This document shows, piece after piece, positions 34,393 through 46,030 of a DNA stretch of 64,000 bases (positions are counted from its first letter, which is position 1; every line of letters begins with the position of its first letter). The stretch spans positions 129,302,375-129,366,374 of the forward strand of contig NC_133121.1 in the NCBI RefSeq assembly GCF_033568475.1, written 5' to 3'. The position numbers were made by a program, and so were the translations under genes. The notes under the pieces are model-generated. The model was not told where the DNA came from. It saw only the letters and a program-made list of their open reading frames with translations, and did no database searches. This stretch comes from Henckelia pumila. Lineage: Eukaryota > Streptophyta > Magnoliopsida > Lamiales > Gesneriaceae.

Positions 34393-35875
34393 TACTCATG
34401 AATATTTGAATTTAAATAAATAATACACTAAGAATTGCAGCAAGAACAATGAAAGCGGCACCGACCTTAATGAGCAATTAGCTACAAGAAATGATAGATT
34501 TAAAGCATTTGGGTTGACTTGTAATTTTTGAAAAATCATTTTGTCAATCTCATCTCCATGATCAAAAGTGTAAAATTTCTCACAAGTCTCGGCGTTTTAA
34601 CATACAAAAAACAAGAGTTTTAGAGGGAAGGAGGAGGAGGCAACCGTAAGAACAATTATTGCCTCTTCCTATGTTAAAGAAAGTGTTTAGAGATATATAT
34701 ATGTAAGCCCGTACATGCACGTCACCCTAGGGGAAAACACAAATGAAGGGCTACATAATTCTTCATTTCACTTTTACTAGTAATATAGATATAGACTACT
34801 ATCATGATAACTTATTCGAAAAGATTTTTTTATCCGCGTTTATGAATCATCAATTAGAACAGCGCATGTACTCAAATGTTACCTACAAAAAGTGTATGAC
34901 ATGTTATATATAGTTCAAAAAAAGTTGATGAATTGTTTTCCTCTAGCAAAAAACTGTACTCATCCTGGTTCATTGATGGGAAAAATGCATATCTAGCTAC
35001 TGTATCTTTAAAGATAAATGTGAAAACCAATTAGAGTTTGAATAGTTCTTGCCTCGTCTCTCCTTTGAGATGCCTCCAATTAATCCTTTGCGTTGGCACT
35101 GCTCCCACGGTTGGTTATTCCTTTGTCTTGATGGGAGACCTTCTTCAGTTGCTTCCCTTTTCCCATAGTCCTCCGATCCTACAGAAGAGAAGCCTCGTCA
35201 AATTAAAATCAAATTTACAGTACAGAAGAATCCAATTGTTTAAGAGGAAAAGAAGCATGCAACGTACACAATATTCCCACAGATCGAACATCCGGAGATC
35301 CAATCCCTCTGCCTTTTTCCTCAACTTAATTTCTGCAAGAGTTCTTCCGCAACAACGCTTCCCTCTTGGCGTCAAGCACTGCACAAAACCATCATCAACA
35401 CGCTACTTATAATACTGATCCCGAGCAGCATGTGCTTTAATTTAAATTTATGATCAAATATTCATGATTCAAAAAATACGTACCGATTCCAGATGTTATA
35501 ATTAACAACTTTGCCTCGATCTCATGTTGGTATCCGTGTTTTAAAAGAGATCATGATTTATTAATTAATTTGTTTCCTGCCCTCGATCGTATACCATCCA
35601 AATCTCTCCAACCTGAAACAAATACGTACACCACAAGATTTATCATGATATATGTTAATGTCAAAGAACAGATCATTCGATCTGTCCCCCTGCATATATA
35701 AGAAATCCGTCCGAATCGATCGATAACAAATTTAAGTTCAGTTCGTTCAAAGCTGGGATTATTCATTCAAGATTGGTTATAATACAAACAAGCTATGCAT
35801 TAAGAAGCAATTCTCAACCGATCGAACAAATTAAACCACAAAGAAATCCATAACTTTGGCCTCTTTTTCCTGTAA
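34393..35875 (-). repeat. Right arm of the inverted repeat, with transcript-like features
   Basis: Complementary to 32708-33938. On the minus strand it has exon-like blocks: one after TTGTGCAG (about 35383) with a frame containing EIKLRKKAEGLDLRMFDLWE, and one after CTTCTGTAG (about 35183) with MGKGKQLKKVSHQDKG ending at TAA. I do not recognise the product. The leader-like region upstream (36350-35880) contains several splice-like AG/GT sites. Confidence 0.6.
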
Positions 35876-36498
35876 AATCACAACAAATTAGTTTTTCTTG
35901 CAGTAAAAAAGTATCGAAACTGCCTAGACAAAATCAAATTACACTACATAATCCAAGTTTAAGCGGAAAACAAGTATGTATGCATCAAGATTCAAACAAT
36001 TGAAACCCCGTGATTCATAACTGAATCTATATCAAAAGTAAAAATCCCACAAGTTCTTGACTACCTGCACGTTCAAAAATCTGAAACTCGGAAACATGTA
36101 ATCCAAACCTTCAACAAGAAGAGTAATGTAAACGGAAATTAAGATGATTTGAACCAGAACCATCAAAAGGGTCAGTAATCGAAATCCCCTGTACAGAAGG
36201 CCATTAATGATCGTAGACTATTTTTGATCAAAATCGTAGAATTAATACGCACAAAATCTTGGCAGGGAGAACTGAAACGAGAGTCGGAAGAAAACCAAGT
36301 GGAGAGAACAAACAAGAAAGGCCTCTCTGCTTTCTCGCTGTTCAAGAAGATGATGAAAACAACTAGCTAGGATTTCCTCGAGAGAGAGATATGTATATTA
36401 ATATATATAGCATGCGATTATATATCTATGTAGAAAGGGAGAAAAAAAATATCTATTGTGTATTTTAATTTTTTTAAAAATATCATTGAGATTTCAAA

Positions 36499-36501
<3 letters not shown>

Positions 36502-36552
<51 letters not shown>
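36502..36552. repeat. (TA)n microsatellite
   Basis: About 25 TA units. Confidence 0.95.
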
Positions 36553-36554
<2 letters not shown>

Positions 36555-36885
36555 TTGTAATATCCCTTCCATTTTTTTTTTAAAAAAAAAGAAAATTGGT
36601 GTAATTTGAGAAGAAAATAGACGGACCTATACGTCAGTTTGATATTTGAATAAATGACAAAGTTTCTTTAAAATTGGGAGGATTGATTGTGTAGATGAAG
36701 TATTTTAAAATTTATTATTGTTACCATAAAAGATAAATAATATTTCATCCATTTTTTTTTGGGATTAATTCTACTCAAGATCCAAGCAATATTGTAGAGC
36801 TCAAGTCAAAATTGATGAATTATTTGGGTCAAAATTAAGCTTGAATACAATCTGTAACAAATTTTTAGACAGAGTAAAAGAATGG

Positions 36886-37601
36886 ATGCATGTGGGTCTT
36901 GAATTCCTTTATTTATTTGGGATATTCTTGGATTTACAGTGTTAATAATTTAGTGATTGATTTTGTGCGTGAGTTTTACGTACATGGAGTTTCTGAATCT
37001 TGCATTCTTCAAGGTATAATACTTGCAAAAAAAAACGAAAGAAATTCTCAAAGAAATGTATAAAAATTTCTTCATATTTTTTCAACATGCAAGATTTTAA
37101 AAAATAGTATAAGAAAGGAAAAACAAAACTGTTTTAAAAAATAAAATTGTAGAAAAACAAAAATTTTATGAAGTCGTATTTAGAATATTAATCGATACAT
37201 TGAATTACATCTTTTCCAATAGATTAGAAGTCTTGACAAAATTTTCAGGAGAATATAGATTGAAGGTTGAGAATGAAAAAAAAAAATTTGAGACAAGAGA
37301 ATAAAATTAACTATGGAATTAAGAGACGGCCGGTGAGGGAATACACTGAAATTAGGTTTTATGATTTTATCTACTAGTTAATTTAGGTTAAATATTTATT
37401 TATAACCTATAGAAAGATTTACAAAGTAAGGATGATTTTTTTGTTTCCAAATTCCCTAAATTTGCATGATTTAATTTGAGGATAACATATCTGATCATAT
37501 AAAGTCAATTTTAATTCCTATGACATATTATATAGTCTTTTTTCTGTACATAAATTTCGAATTTCTATCATAATTATGGTATTATAATTAGATACAGACA
37601 T
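36886..37601. repeat. Duplicated segment, copy 2 (occupied gypsy site)
   Basis: Matches 23457-23580 joined to 24429-25022. It ends GACAT at 37597-37601 and the gypsy LTR begins immediately at 37602. It lacks the 848-bp block present in copy 1. Confidence 0.85.
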
Positions 37602-38286
37602 TGATGCGATCGTGGACAGCTCGCATGCGGATCGTATTGCGAAGAATGTGAGAGATCCTTTAAAGTTGCCAGTCCGACCAGTTACATGGAGGCGAGCTAA
37701 ACAGTTCAAGGAAGTTTTTCAAAATATGTTGATTAATTATCAAGAGAGCGATGGAATATTCGGAGTTTGTTTCGGGGAAAGCTGTAATGTACTGGAAGTG
37801 CACGGAAGCCTGGAGGAAATAACGGAATCGTCAAGCAAAAATTCGGGTAGGAATTGTCGCGCTCCAGCGGATGATTTACCGCTCGAGTGCAAGAACCAAA
37901 AACAGTAGCATCCAGTTTCGGGCGCGCTCGAGCGAGCACTATTCTCGCTCCAGCGCAAAATCAATTCCAGTGATCAGGGCCAATTCTTGGCGCGCTCGAG
38001 AAAGAAATATTCGCGCTTCAGCGCGAGATCGCCGATTGCACACATTTGGAGGTGTTGTGTGTGTGTGTGTGGGATTTTCTAATATTTTATTATGTTACTT
38101 ATTTTAAGTGTTTTGGTTTATTTGGAAACTTTTCCATGGTATCTTGTGATATCTTTATCATTATTTTATATCTTTTTGGGATGTAATATAAATAGAACAA
38201 TTACATTCATTATTAAAAACAGATTGATTTGATTATTGATTTTATCATTCTTATAAAATTCTCTCAAGAATTTTATTGAAGCTTTG
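37602..38286 (+). repeat. 5' LTR of plus-strand gypsy element G2, first part
   Basis: It begins TGATGCGATCGTGGACAGC, homologous to the reverse complement of the 3' part of 20041-21012. It includes several CTCGAGCG palindromes and a GTGTGTGTGTGTG run (38054-38070). It is interrupted at 38286 by the element at 38287-43474 and resumes at 43475. Confidence 0.85.
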
Positions 38287-39717
38287 TGACTCCTTAATTC
38301 GGTTATCTAGCAAGTGCACTAGGTCAAGTTATAATAAGTAGACAATGAGTCCAAGTATCGATCCCACAGAGACTGTAGTCAATTCTCAAGATTTAATTAT
38401 TTTACTTAATCTAGAAAAAAATAATATAGAAGGATGCAATGAATTAAATAAAAATTTAATTACTAAAAAATAATAATAATTAAAATAGCTGAAGGATAAA
38501 TTTAATTAAATTGAGACAACCAAGACACACGAATGTACCAAACAAATTGTGCAAACAAGTGGAAAATCTAAGATTCATATTTAATCTTAATATACGGCGA
38601 ATTCTCCTAATTTATTTAACAGTCTATTTCTAGAACAGTTAAACCTATTCAAATATTGACGGATTAATTTTCATAATTCTAATCAAACTCAAATACATTA
38701 GAAATTATGAGAATTCATTTTTTTTTTATCTAAAACCGCATACGGAAACCGAATACTATTTCAATTCGGTTTAAACATATGTAAATTATTGGAACGATCG
38801 AAATGAATTCCTAATCTGTCGACTCAGAATCAATTAACATGCAAGTAAATAATTGATCAGATTATTCACAAGAACAAAATATAAATCCAAAAAACAATAA
38901 TCTAGATAATAATCCAAAAATCCCAAATCAAAATCCACATGTTCGACATAAAATTGTTCAGCCCAATCTCGTGGTCTTGGTTGAAAGAAAAACTAATCAA
39001 TAATTGAAAACAATAATTCAAAAATAAAAAGAAGAAGAAGAAACTAGAATGGAGTTTTCTTCAAATCTTCAAGCCTCCTAGTCGTCGTCTCCTGTGTCTC
39101 TGCGTTCACTCCCCCTCTTTCACATCTGAATATCTTCTATTTATATGTCTTTGAAATCCCAAGAAATAAAGCCCGAAAAGTAAAGGATTTTAATTCCCAA
39201 AAATTCCAATTTCTGAGTCCTCGCGAGGCCTCGCTCCAGCGGAAAAAAGTTGCAGCTCGAGCGAGGTGTTTTATGTCCCAAAGATGTGTTTTTCCAGCCC
39301 AAGTCTCGCTCGAGCGGCAAAAATTTACCTCTCGAGCGAGCAACTTTCTGTCCAGCGCGCAACGATTTTAAAAAATTCATATCTGGAGTTCTAGCCGTCG
39401 GATCGAGCCGAAATTTGGACAGCAACTTCAAAACATCTTGAATTTAATTTGAACTGTGGAGATCGGATTTGTATCTCTCTATCATTAAAAATATATTTTT
39501 GACCATTGATGCTCCGTAATTCATTATTGCGGCTCTTCTCTTCCTCCAAAATCATGATTTCTTCACAAGTTCCTACAAAATCAACCCGGAGAATGAAATA
39601 CACACGCATGAAATAAATTATAAATAAAACATGTAAAAACACACATGAAACAATATGAATGCATGCCAAATAAACCTGAAAATAACATAAAATAATACAC
39701 ACAAAATACACTTATCA
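38287..39717 (-). repeat. 3' LTR of the LARD-like element
   Basis: Starts TGACTCCTTAATTCGG and ends CACTTATCA on the plus strand. It contains CTCGCTCGAGCGG-type palindromes at about 39226-39345, a motif also found in the unrelated gypsy LTR. Confidence 0.85.
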
Positions 39718-42047
39718 ACACCTCCATACTTAAACCTTGCTCGCCCTCGAGCAAGACATATGACAAACAACCACAAAACACAAACAAAAGTAGGAATGAT
39801 TCATGGTAAGTGTCAGCCTCTGAGAAGTTCTATTGTCAACTAAAAAACATGAATGCTCTCAACCATTCATAATACACCTTCGGTTTAGCGTGAACGTGTT
39901 TGTGCGATGTCGTTCCAGTTACATGCAACTTAGACAGAATCCGTTTCAAGACTGCTTAGCGACTTATGATAAATCAGTGGAAGTTTCACTCTCAAGTGTC
40001 TATTTCTTCTAACGACCTTTTAACAAAACACACCTCCCTTGAGATAATTAATTACACACCTTCGGATTTTACACCCTATTTTGCTTTAGCCTCAATAATT
40101 ACCCACAAATTTAGCTATAACTGTGATAGGATTCGAATTTCAATCCCCTCGTCTATAGCCCGGATGGAGCATCAACCCCATTTCATCCGCAAACTTAGCC
40201 TTGGACGTGGTAATTAGTATTTTAATTCCTCGTCCATGAACCGGATGGAGTTGAGTTTTTCAAAACTAAATTTTTTAAAAAATTTGGTGCGCCCAAGATC
40301 ATAAGTGCAAAGTTAGAAACTCATCAAAATTCACAGAACACAGTTAAGATCCACAAAACACCTATTGTCGTGCAATGATCAAACAGACAGAAACTTCATC
40401 AAATATTTCGCTACAATTCACTGGTCTAACATGAGTGCTTAAAAATATTCATGGTTCAACCTACATTTTCTCATGTCAAGTCAAGAGCAAAATTTTCACA
40501 AAATTCATAACTTCATATCATCATGAGCTCCCATTCATCATCCTACTCAACACACATGCAGAAAATTACTAAAACAAATATAACACAATCAAACACGACA
40601 CGAACTATATGCAATCAAACTAAAATATTACGAATGCAACACAAACATGACAAACACTGAAATAAACTAGTCTACCCCCATACTTATCCAAAGCATTGCC
40701 CTAAATGCTATGGAAACAATGAACAGAATGCAAAAACGAACAAACAAATGCAAGACGAACAAAAATACAATGAAAACAAAAATAACACTCCCCTGGTTTT
40801 AGATTCATCCACTTTCTCCGGCTGTAGAACTGCAACAACAACTTCACTTAACGGGGAAACTTACTGCACATATAAAGGAGACGGGTAAGGCGTTGAATTG
40901 AAAAAGATAATAAAAATAAAAATAAAAAGAACATTAAAAATAAAGGAAAAAAAAACAATGGGTTGCTTCTCAGTCAGCTCTAAATTTATAGTCTCTAGCC
41001 CGACTTTCCAATAGCAGCCATCAAATAGCGGCTGCCGCCCATAGTAAGAATCATACGACTCTATGTATAGGTCTTTATTACCTACGCCCTCAAGCTTGGC
41101 GTGATATTGACATGGGAACTCGTCGGTCCAGCAATACTCGGTATGAACTGATTATTTTGGAAGAAGACTCCGAATCTAGGCTGAAGCTCTTGGAGGATGT
41201 AATATTTTGGAATTGGCAATAATGTCAAGAACGGAACTTCTAATGGTGTACATGTAAAGACCATTGACAAGGTCAAATCTTTCGCCTTGTATATTTCTTC
41301 CTCCACTTTCACTTTTGGCTCCTCGTAGCATGAAGATTGCTCAAAAAATATTTCCTCATGATCTGGCGCAATTACTTCATTCTCTTGAAATATCTCAAAA
41401 AAAGGTTCTATAAAATGCTCAATCTGCTCATCCGAAAAACTCAAAGAGTTGATGCGGCTTTCTAAAACTGATTTGTCTCTGCCTGTTTTCTCACAATGTT
41501 CTCCAACTGAGCCACATGATCCTCAAAACACCCTATACACTCTTCTTGATGCTCAAATGGTTGGTTCGCAAAATTTGTGGAGTTGAATTCTGGAGGATAT
41601 TGGTGACTCCAACCCTGCAGTGAAGGATCATAATGCCAATGGTAGTCGAAATCTGTCATATCATTTAACAAGTGCATAGCACTGTTATAATCTCTTCTAA
41701 ACAAGTGACTGCCAGTTGCCAAAGCTCCATAATCTCCCCAAATTCTTGTTGTCGCATCCAAACCACCATAAAAAAAATAAGAACAAGAGTGTAGTTTGAA
41801 AAATCATGATATCGACAATTGTTTGCCAAATCATTGAATCTCCCCCAAGCAACATAAAATAGTTCTGAGTATTGTTGGCCAAACCTTGTGAACTCTTATA
41901 GATGATCCATCTCCAAGTACCTCACAAGTAAAAAAAATATAAATAAAATTAAAAATTAAACAAATGCAAGAAAAAAAATGTCAAGTCTCAAGAAAATAAT
42001 CTATTCTAATATTAACCAAACAGTCCCCGGCAACGGCGCCAAAAACT
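39718..42047 (-). pseudogene. Interior of the LARD-like element with gag-like remnants
   Basis: On the minus strand the frame 41761-41462 is rich in aromatic residues and reads FDYHWHYDPSLQGWSHQYPP, then an amphipathic end. The frame 41444-41082 is acidic (HEEIFFEQSSCYEEPKVKVE). Neither has catalytic motifs. They look like relics of coding sequence in Athila/Tat-type elements, but I cannot match a domain. The rest (39718-41080) is non-coding. Confidence 0.45.
42024..42041 (-). other. Primer binding site of the LARD-like element
   Basis: TGGCGCCGTTGCCGGGGA on the minus strand, separated by six bases from the LTR end GGCAGTCA. Its position fixes the orientation of the element. Confidence 0.75.
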
Positions 42048-43474
42048 TGACTGCCTAATTCGTTTATCTAGCAAGTGCACTAGGTCAAGTATAGTAAGTG
42101 GACAATGAGTCCAAGTATCGATCTCACAGAGACTGTAGTCAATTCTTAAGATTTAATTATTTTACTTAATCTAGACAAAAATAATAAAGAAGGATGCAAT
42201 AAATTAAATAAAAATTTAATTACTAAAAAATAATAAGAATTAAAATAGGTGAAAGATAAATTTAATTAAATTGAGACAACCAAGACACACGAAGGTACCA
42301 AACAAATTGTGCAAACAAGTGGCAAATCTGAGATTCATATTTAATCTTAAATTACGGCGAATTCTCCTAATTTATTTAACAGTCTATTTCTAGAACAATT
42401 AAACCTATTCAAGTATTGATGGATTAATTTTCATAATTCTAATCAAACTCAAATGCATTAGAAATTATGAAAAATCAGTTTTTACCTAAAACCGCATACT
42501 GAAACCGAATACTTTTTCTAGTCGGTTTAACCATATGTCAATTATTGGAGCGATCGAAATCAATTCCTAATCTATCGACTCAGAATAAATTAACATGCAA
42601 GTAAATAATTGATCAGATTATTCACAAGAACAAAATATAAATAAAAAAACAATAATCTAGATAATAATCCAAAAATCCCAAATCAAAATCCAAATGTTCG
42701 ACATAAAATTGTTCAGCCCAATCTCGTGGTCTTGGTTGAAAGAAAAACTAATCAATAATTGAAAATAATAATTCAAAAATAAAAAGAAAAAGAAGAAGAA
42801 ACTAGAATGGAGTGTTCTTCAAATCTTCAAGCCTCCTAGTCGTCGTCTCCTGTGTCTCTGCGTTCACTCCCCCTCTTTCACATCTCAATATCTTCTATTT
42901 ATATGTCTTTGAAAGCCCAAGAAATAAAGCCCGAAAAGTAAAGGATTTTAATTCCCGAAAATTCCAATTTCGGAGTCCTCGCGAGGCCTCGCTCCAGCGG
43001 CAAAAAGTTGCAGCTCGAGCGAGGTGTTTTATGTCCCAAAAATGTATTTTTCCAGCCCAAGTCTCGCTCGAGCGGCAAAAAGTTACCGCTCGAGCGAGCA
43101 ACTTTCTTTTCAGCGCGCAGCAATTTTAAAAAATTCATATCTGAAGTTTTAGCTGTCGGATCGAGCCGAAATTTGGACAGCAGCTTCAAAACATATTGAA
43201 TTTAATTTGAACTATGGAGATCGGATTTGTATCTCTATATCATTAAAAATATATTTTTGACCATTGCTGTTCCGTAATTCATTATTGCGGCTCTTCTCTT
43301 GCTCCAAAATCATGATTTCTTCACAAATTCCTACAAAATCAACCCGGAGAATGAAATACACACGCATGAAATAAATTATAAATAAAACATGTAAAAACAC
43401 ACATGAAACAATATGAATGCATGACAAATAAACCTGAAAATAACACAAAATAATGCACACAAAATGCACTTATC
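42048..43474 (-). repeat. 5' LTR of the LARD-like element
   Basis: Starts TGACTGCCTAATTCG on the plus strand. The last bases (CACTTATCT) have lost the final CA relative to the other LTR. Carries the same CTCGAGCGAG motifs (about 42975-43105). Confidence 0.85.
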
Positions 43475-43789
43475 TCTTGGGCTTTGTTTAAATCAAACTT
43501 ATCAAAGTTATTAACTTTGTGGCATTTGTCAATTTTTCTTCATTGAATATTGTTAGATACAAGTTATCTGAAGGTCTCATTGAATTCAATTGTTTCGTAA
43601 TTTTCATTGTTAATCGTTCATCGATTAAAGGTTAAAATTAAATTCTATCTTTTATTATTTTTTTCCGTGAGATTTTACTTGTCTAAAAAATATCGAAAAC
43701 ATCAATTGAGTCTTGTGTTTAATTGATCTGAGGGCACGAATTGGTTTATTTTTGTGTTTTCTTTTCATTAATCAACCAGGTTCATATCA
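43475..43789 (+). repeat. 5' LTR of plus-strand gypsy element G2, second part
   Basis: The continuation of 37602-38286 after the nested insertion, ending TTCATATCA. The PBS TTTGGCATCAAAG starts at 43790. Together the two parts give an LTR of about 1.0 kb, comparable to the 972-bp copy at 20041. Confidence 0.85.
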
Positions 43790-44344
43790 TTTGGCATCAA
43801 AGACAAGATTTTTTGAGACAAGTAAGTATTGTTTCAACAATCTTTGTTCTTATCTGTTCTTCGTTCTTCGTTGTCTTTCTTCATTCGTCATTTAAATTTA
43901 TTCTTCGTCAAGTATTTTTTGTTTCTATCTTGTTGCCCAAGTTTTGTGTCTTGTGCTACAAGTTATCTCAAAATTCAAAAAAAAAGAGAAAAAAAGAAAA
44001 TTATCGGTAAAAAAAAGGGAGACCAAAAATTAGCTTAAAAAAAATAGAGGAAGCAATAACTTGTGGCAAAATTCCAATCTTGTGTCTTAGTTCATACTTG
44101 GGTGCAAGTCAAGTTGATTATCCATAAGTCCTTGTTACTTGTTTTTGTTTGATCTTTCGTGAAATCAATTTTCTGTAGTAAACAAGTTTTTAACTTGAAG
44201 GTTTGATCTTTACTCCTCAAAGCAAAAACTACCATATATTTGAGTGAAAAAAAAAATAATTAGAGTGTTTGAGTGATTCGTTTAGAGTTATTTGTGAGAA
44301 TTTGTGTGAGGATGTTTAATTACTAACATCTACTTGCAGGTACA

Positions 44345-45139
44345 ATGAATCCTAATAAAGGAGTAGGGGAAAGTTCGAGCCAAGTAATTTCCAAAGCTCA
44401 AATGGAGGCGTTGTTGGGGCATATGACTAGGATGATGAGGTCAAAGTTGGAGCCGCTACATGAGCGGATGAGTAAATTGGAGGAGAGTAGTAGTAGTGGG
44501 AGTAAGAGTAAAAATAAGCATGTGATGGATGACTTTGATGGTGAGGGTGATGAAAGCCATGATGATGATTGGGAAAGGGAAATACGAGAGCATGGGTTGG
44601 TAGAAATAGGCAAAAAGCGGTGCGAGGTAGATATACTAAAGGGGGTAGAGAAGATGGGAATATTAGCAGTATCAAAATGAAAATTCCGTCGTTTCATGGG
44701 AAGTCTGATCCAGAGGCGTATCTAGAGTGGGAAACACGGATAGAGTTTGTGTTTGAATGTCATCGCTATTCTGATCTTAAGAAAGTGAAGTTGGCAGTGG
44801 TGGAGTTTGTGGATTACGCATTAATCTAGTGGGATCAACTTAGTACCACTAGGAGGAGGAGTGGTGAGCGGCCTATTGAGACATGGGATGAAATGAAGCG
44901 AGTCATGAGAAAGCGGTTTGTCCCTAACCACTACTATCGTGAGATGTTTAGGTGCTCGCAGGCTTTGAAACAGGGTTCTAGGAGCGTGGAGGATTATTTT
45001 AAGGAGTTGGAGACCATGATGATCCAGACCAATATTGAGGAAGATAGTGAGGCTACTATGGCATGTTTCATGTGTGGTTTGAATAGGGAGATTCAAGATC
45101 AAGTGGATCTTCGTCATTGTTTTGATCTTGATGAGATGG
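44345..45139 (+). pseudogene. Ty3/gypsy G2 gag, left part, broken
   Basis: The start codon follows CAGGTACA as in G1. The first frame runs to 44680, then a frameshift near 44570 moves the gag domain ([20 protein letters not shown]) to another frame, which stops at TAG 44827-44829 where tryptophan is expected. A third frame (44893-45147) contains [18 protein letters not shown] and ends LRHCFDLDEMV. Gag is then cut exactly at GATGG (45135-45139) by an inserted LTR. The missing continuation of this gag is what appears at 21018. Confidence 0.85.
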
Positions 45140-46030
45140 TGATATGAATTTAGATGTGTCAGATTAGCAAACACGATTACAAATTTGAATCACACCCTCT
45201 AATCAATAAACAAAAGATCCAAATTTTTTCCCAATATTTGAAACAAGTAAAATTGATAGGATTTTGGATTTTCACCTTTAATTGACGGTACGATTAACAA
45301 CAGAATCACAACAATTGAAACCAAAAAAAACCTTCAGATAACTTGTATCTGACAATCTTCGTAAGAAATCAATCGACAAACGCTTCTAAGTAATTAAACT
45401 GAGAAAGTTTGATTTGAAAAGCCAAAGCAAAGCTTTGAATAAAATTTTTGAGAGAATTTCAATAATTTGTGTATAAACTGAATCTGAATTTTTTATTAGT
45501 AAAAATAACAAAAGTGTTTATAGTTTACAATAAAAAAAATAAAATATAATGCAAAATATACCTAAATATATCAAAGATATCATCTAGAAAGTTTCCTAGT
45601 ATAATTAGAAATCTCAAAAATAGGAAAAAAAACATCAAAATATCAAAATCCCGCACACACACACAACATGCCAAAGTGTGTGTAAAATTCCAGAAATCTC
45701 GCTCGCTCGAGCAGACGGAATTCTCGCTCGAGCGAGGAAAGGCTGCCTCGCACTTTCTTTTGCGCTCGCTCGAGCGGACGTGTATGCTCGCTCGAGCGAG
45801 AAACACTCTGCCCAAGAAATCTTAAGGCGCTCGCTCGAGCGAACGAATGTTGCGCTCGGGCAAGATGTCTTCTGCCCCAATTGTATTTTCTTCACTATTT
45901 TCAACTTCTAACACTTCAAGGACGCATAGACAACTCCCAAATTGATCTTCAATGTTTCCAACACCCTCTCGATAGTTTAGCATCAACTTTTGAATTGCCT
46001 TCTTGAATTTGGGAGCTCGGCTCCTCATTT
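45140..46030 (-). repeat. G1-type gypsy LTR, interrupted on the right
   Basis: Colinear with 20041-20936 at high identity, starting TGATATGAAT right after GATGG. It ends at CTCCTCATTT, where the outer copia LTR begins; the remaining 75 or so bases of the LTR lie beyond the window. It has the same cluster of CTCGCTCGAGCGAG palindromes (45697-45865). Confidence 0.85.

Larger units (their letters stand above)
38287..43474 (-). mobile_element. Non-autonomous LTR retrotransposon (LARD-like), nested in the gypsy LTR
   Basis: Two direct LTRs of about 1.43 kb (38287-39717 and 42048-43474) have TG..CA ends and differ at scattered positions by a few percent. Minus orientation follows from the PBS TGGCGCCGTTGCCGGGGA just inside the right LTR (42041-42024 complemented), of the kind seen in some plant gypsy elements, and from a purine-rich TATGGAGGTG before the left LTR. 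The 2.3-kb interior has no recognisable protease, RT or integrase, so mobility would have needed another element. A clean target duplication is not visible. Confidence 0.85.

Noticed and set aside
36000-36040. miR172 precursor
   Set aside because: On the minus strand GAATCTTGATGCAT resembles part of miR172, but the match breaks after that and no star-strand partner is visible nearby.
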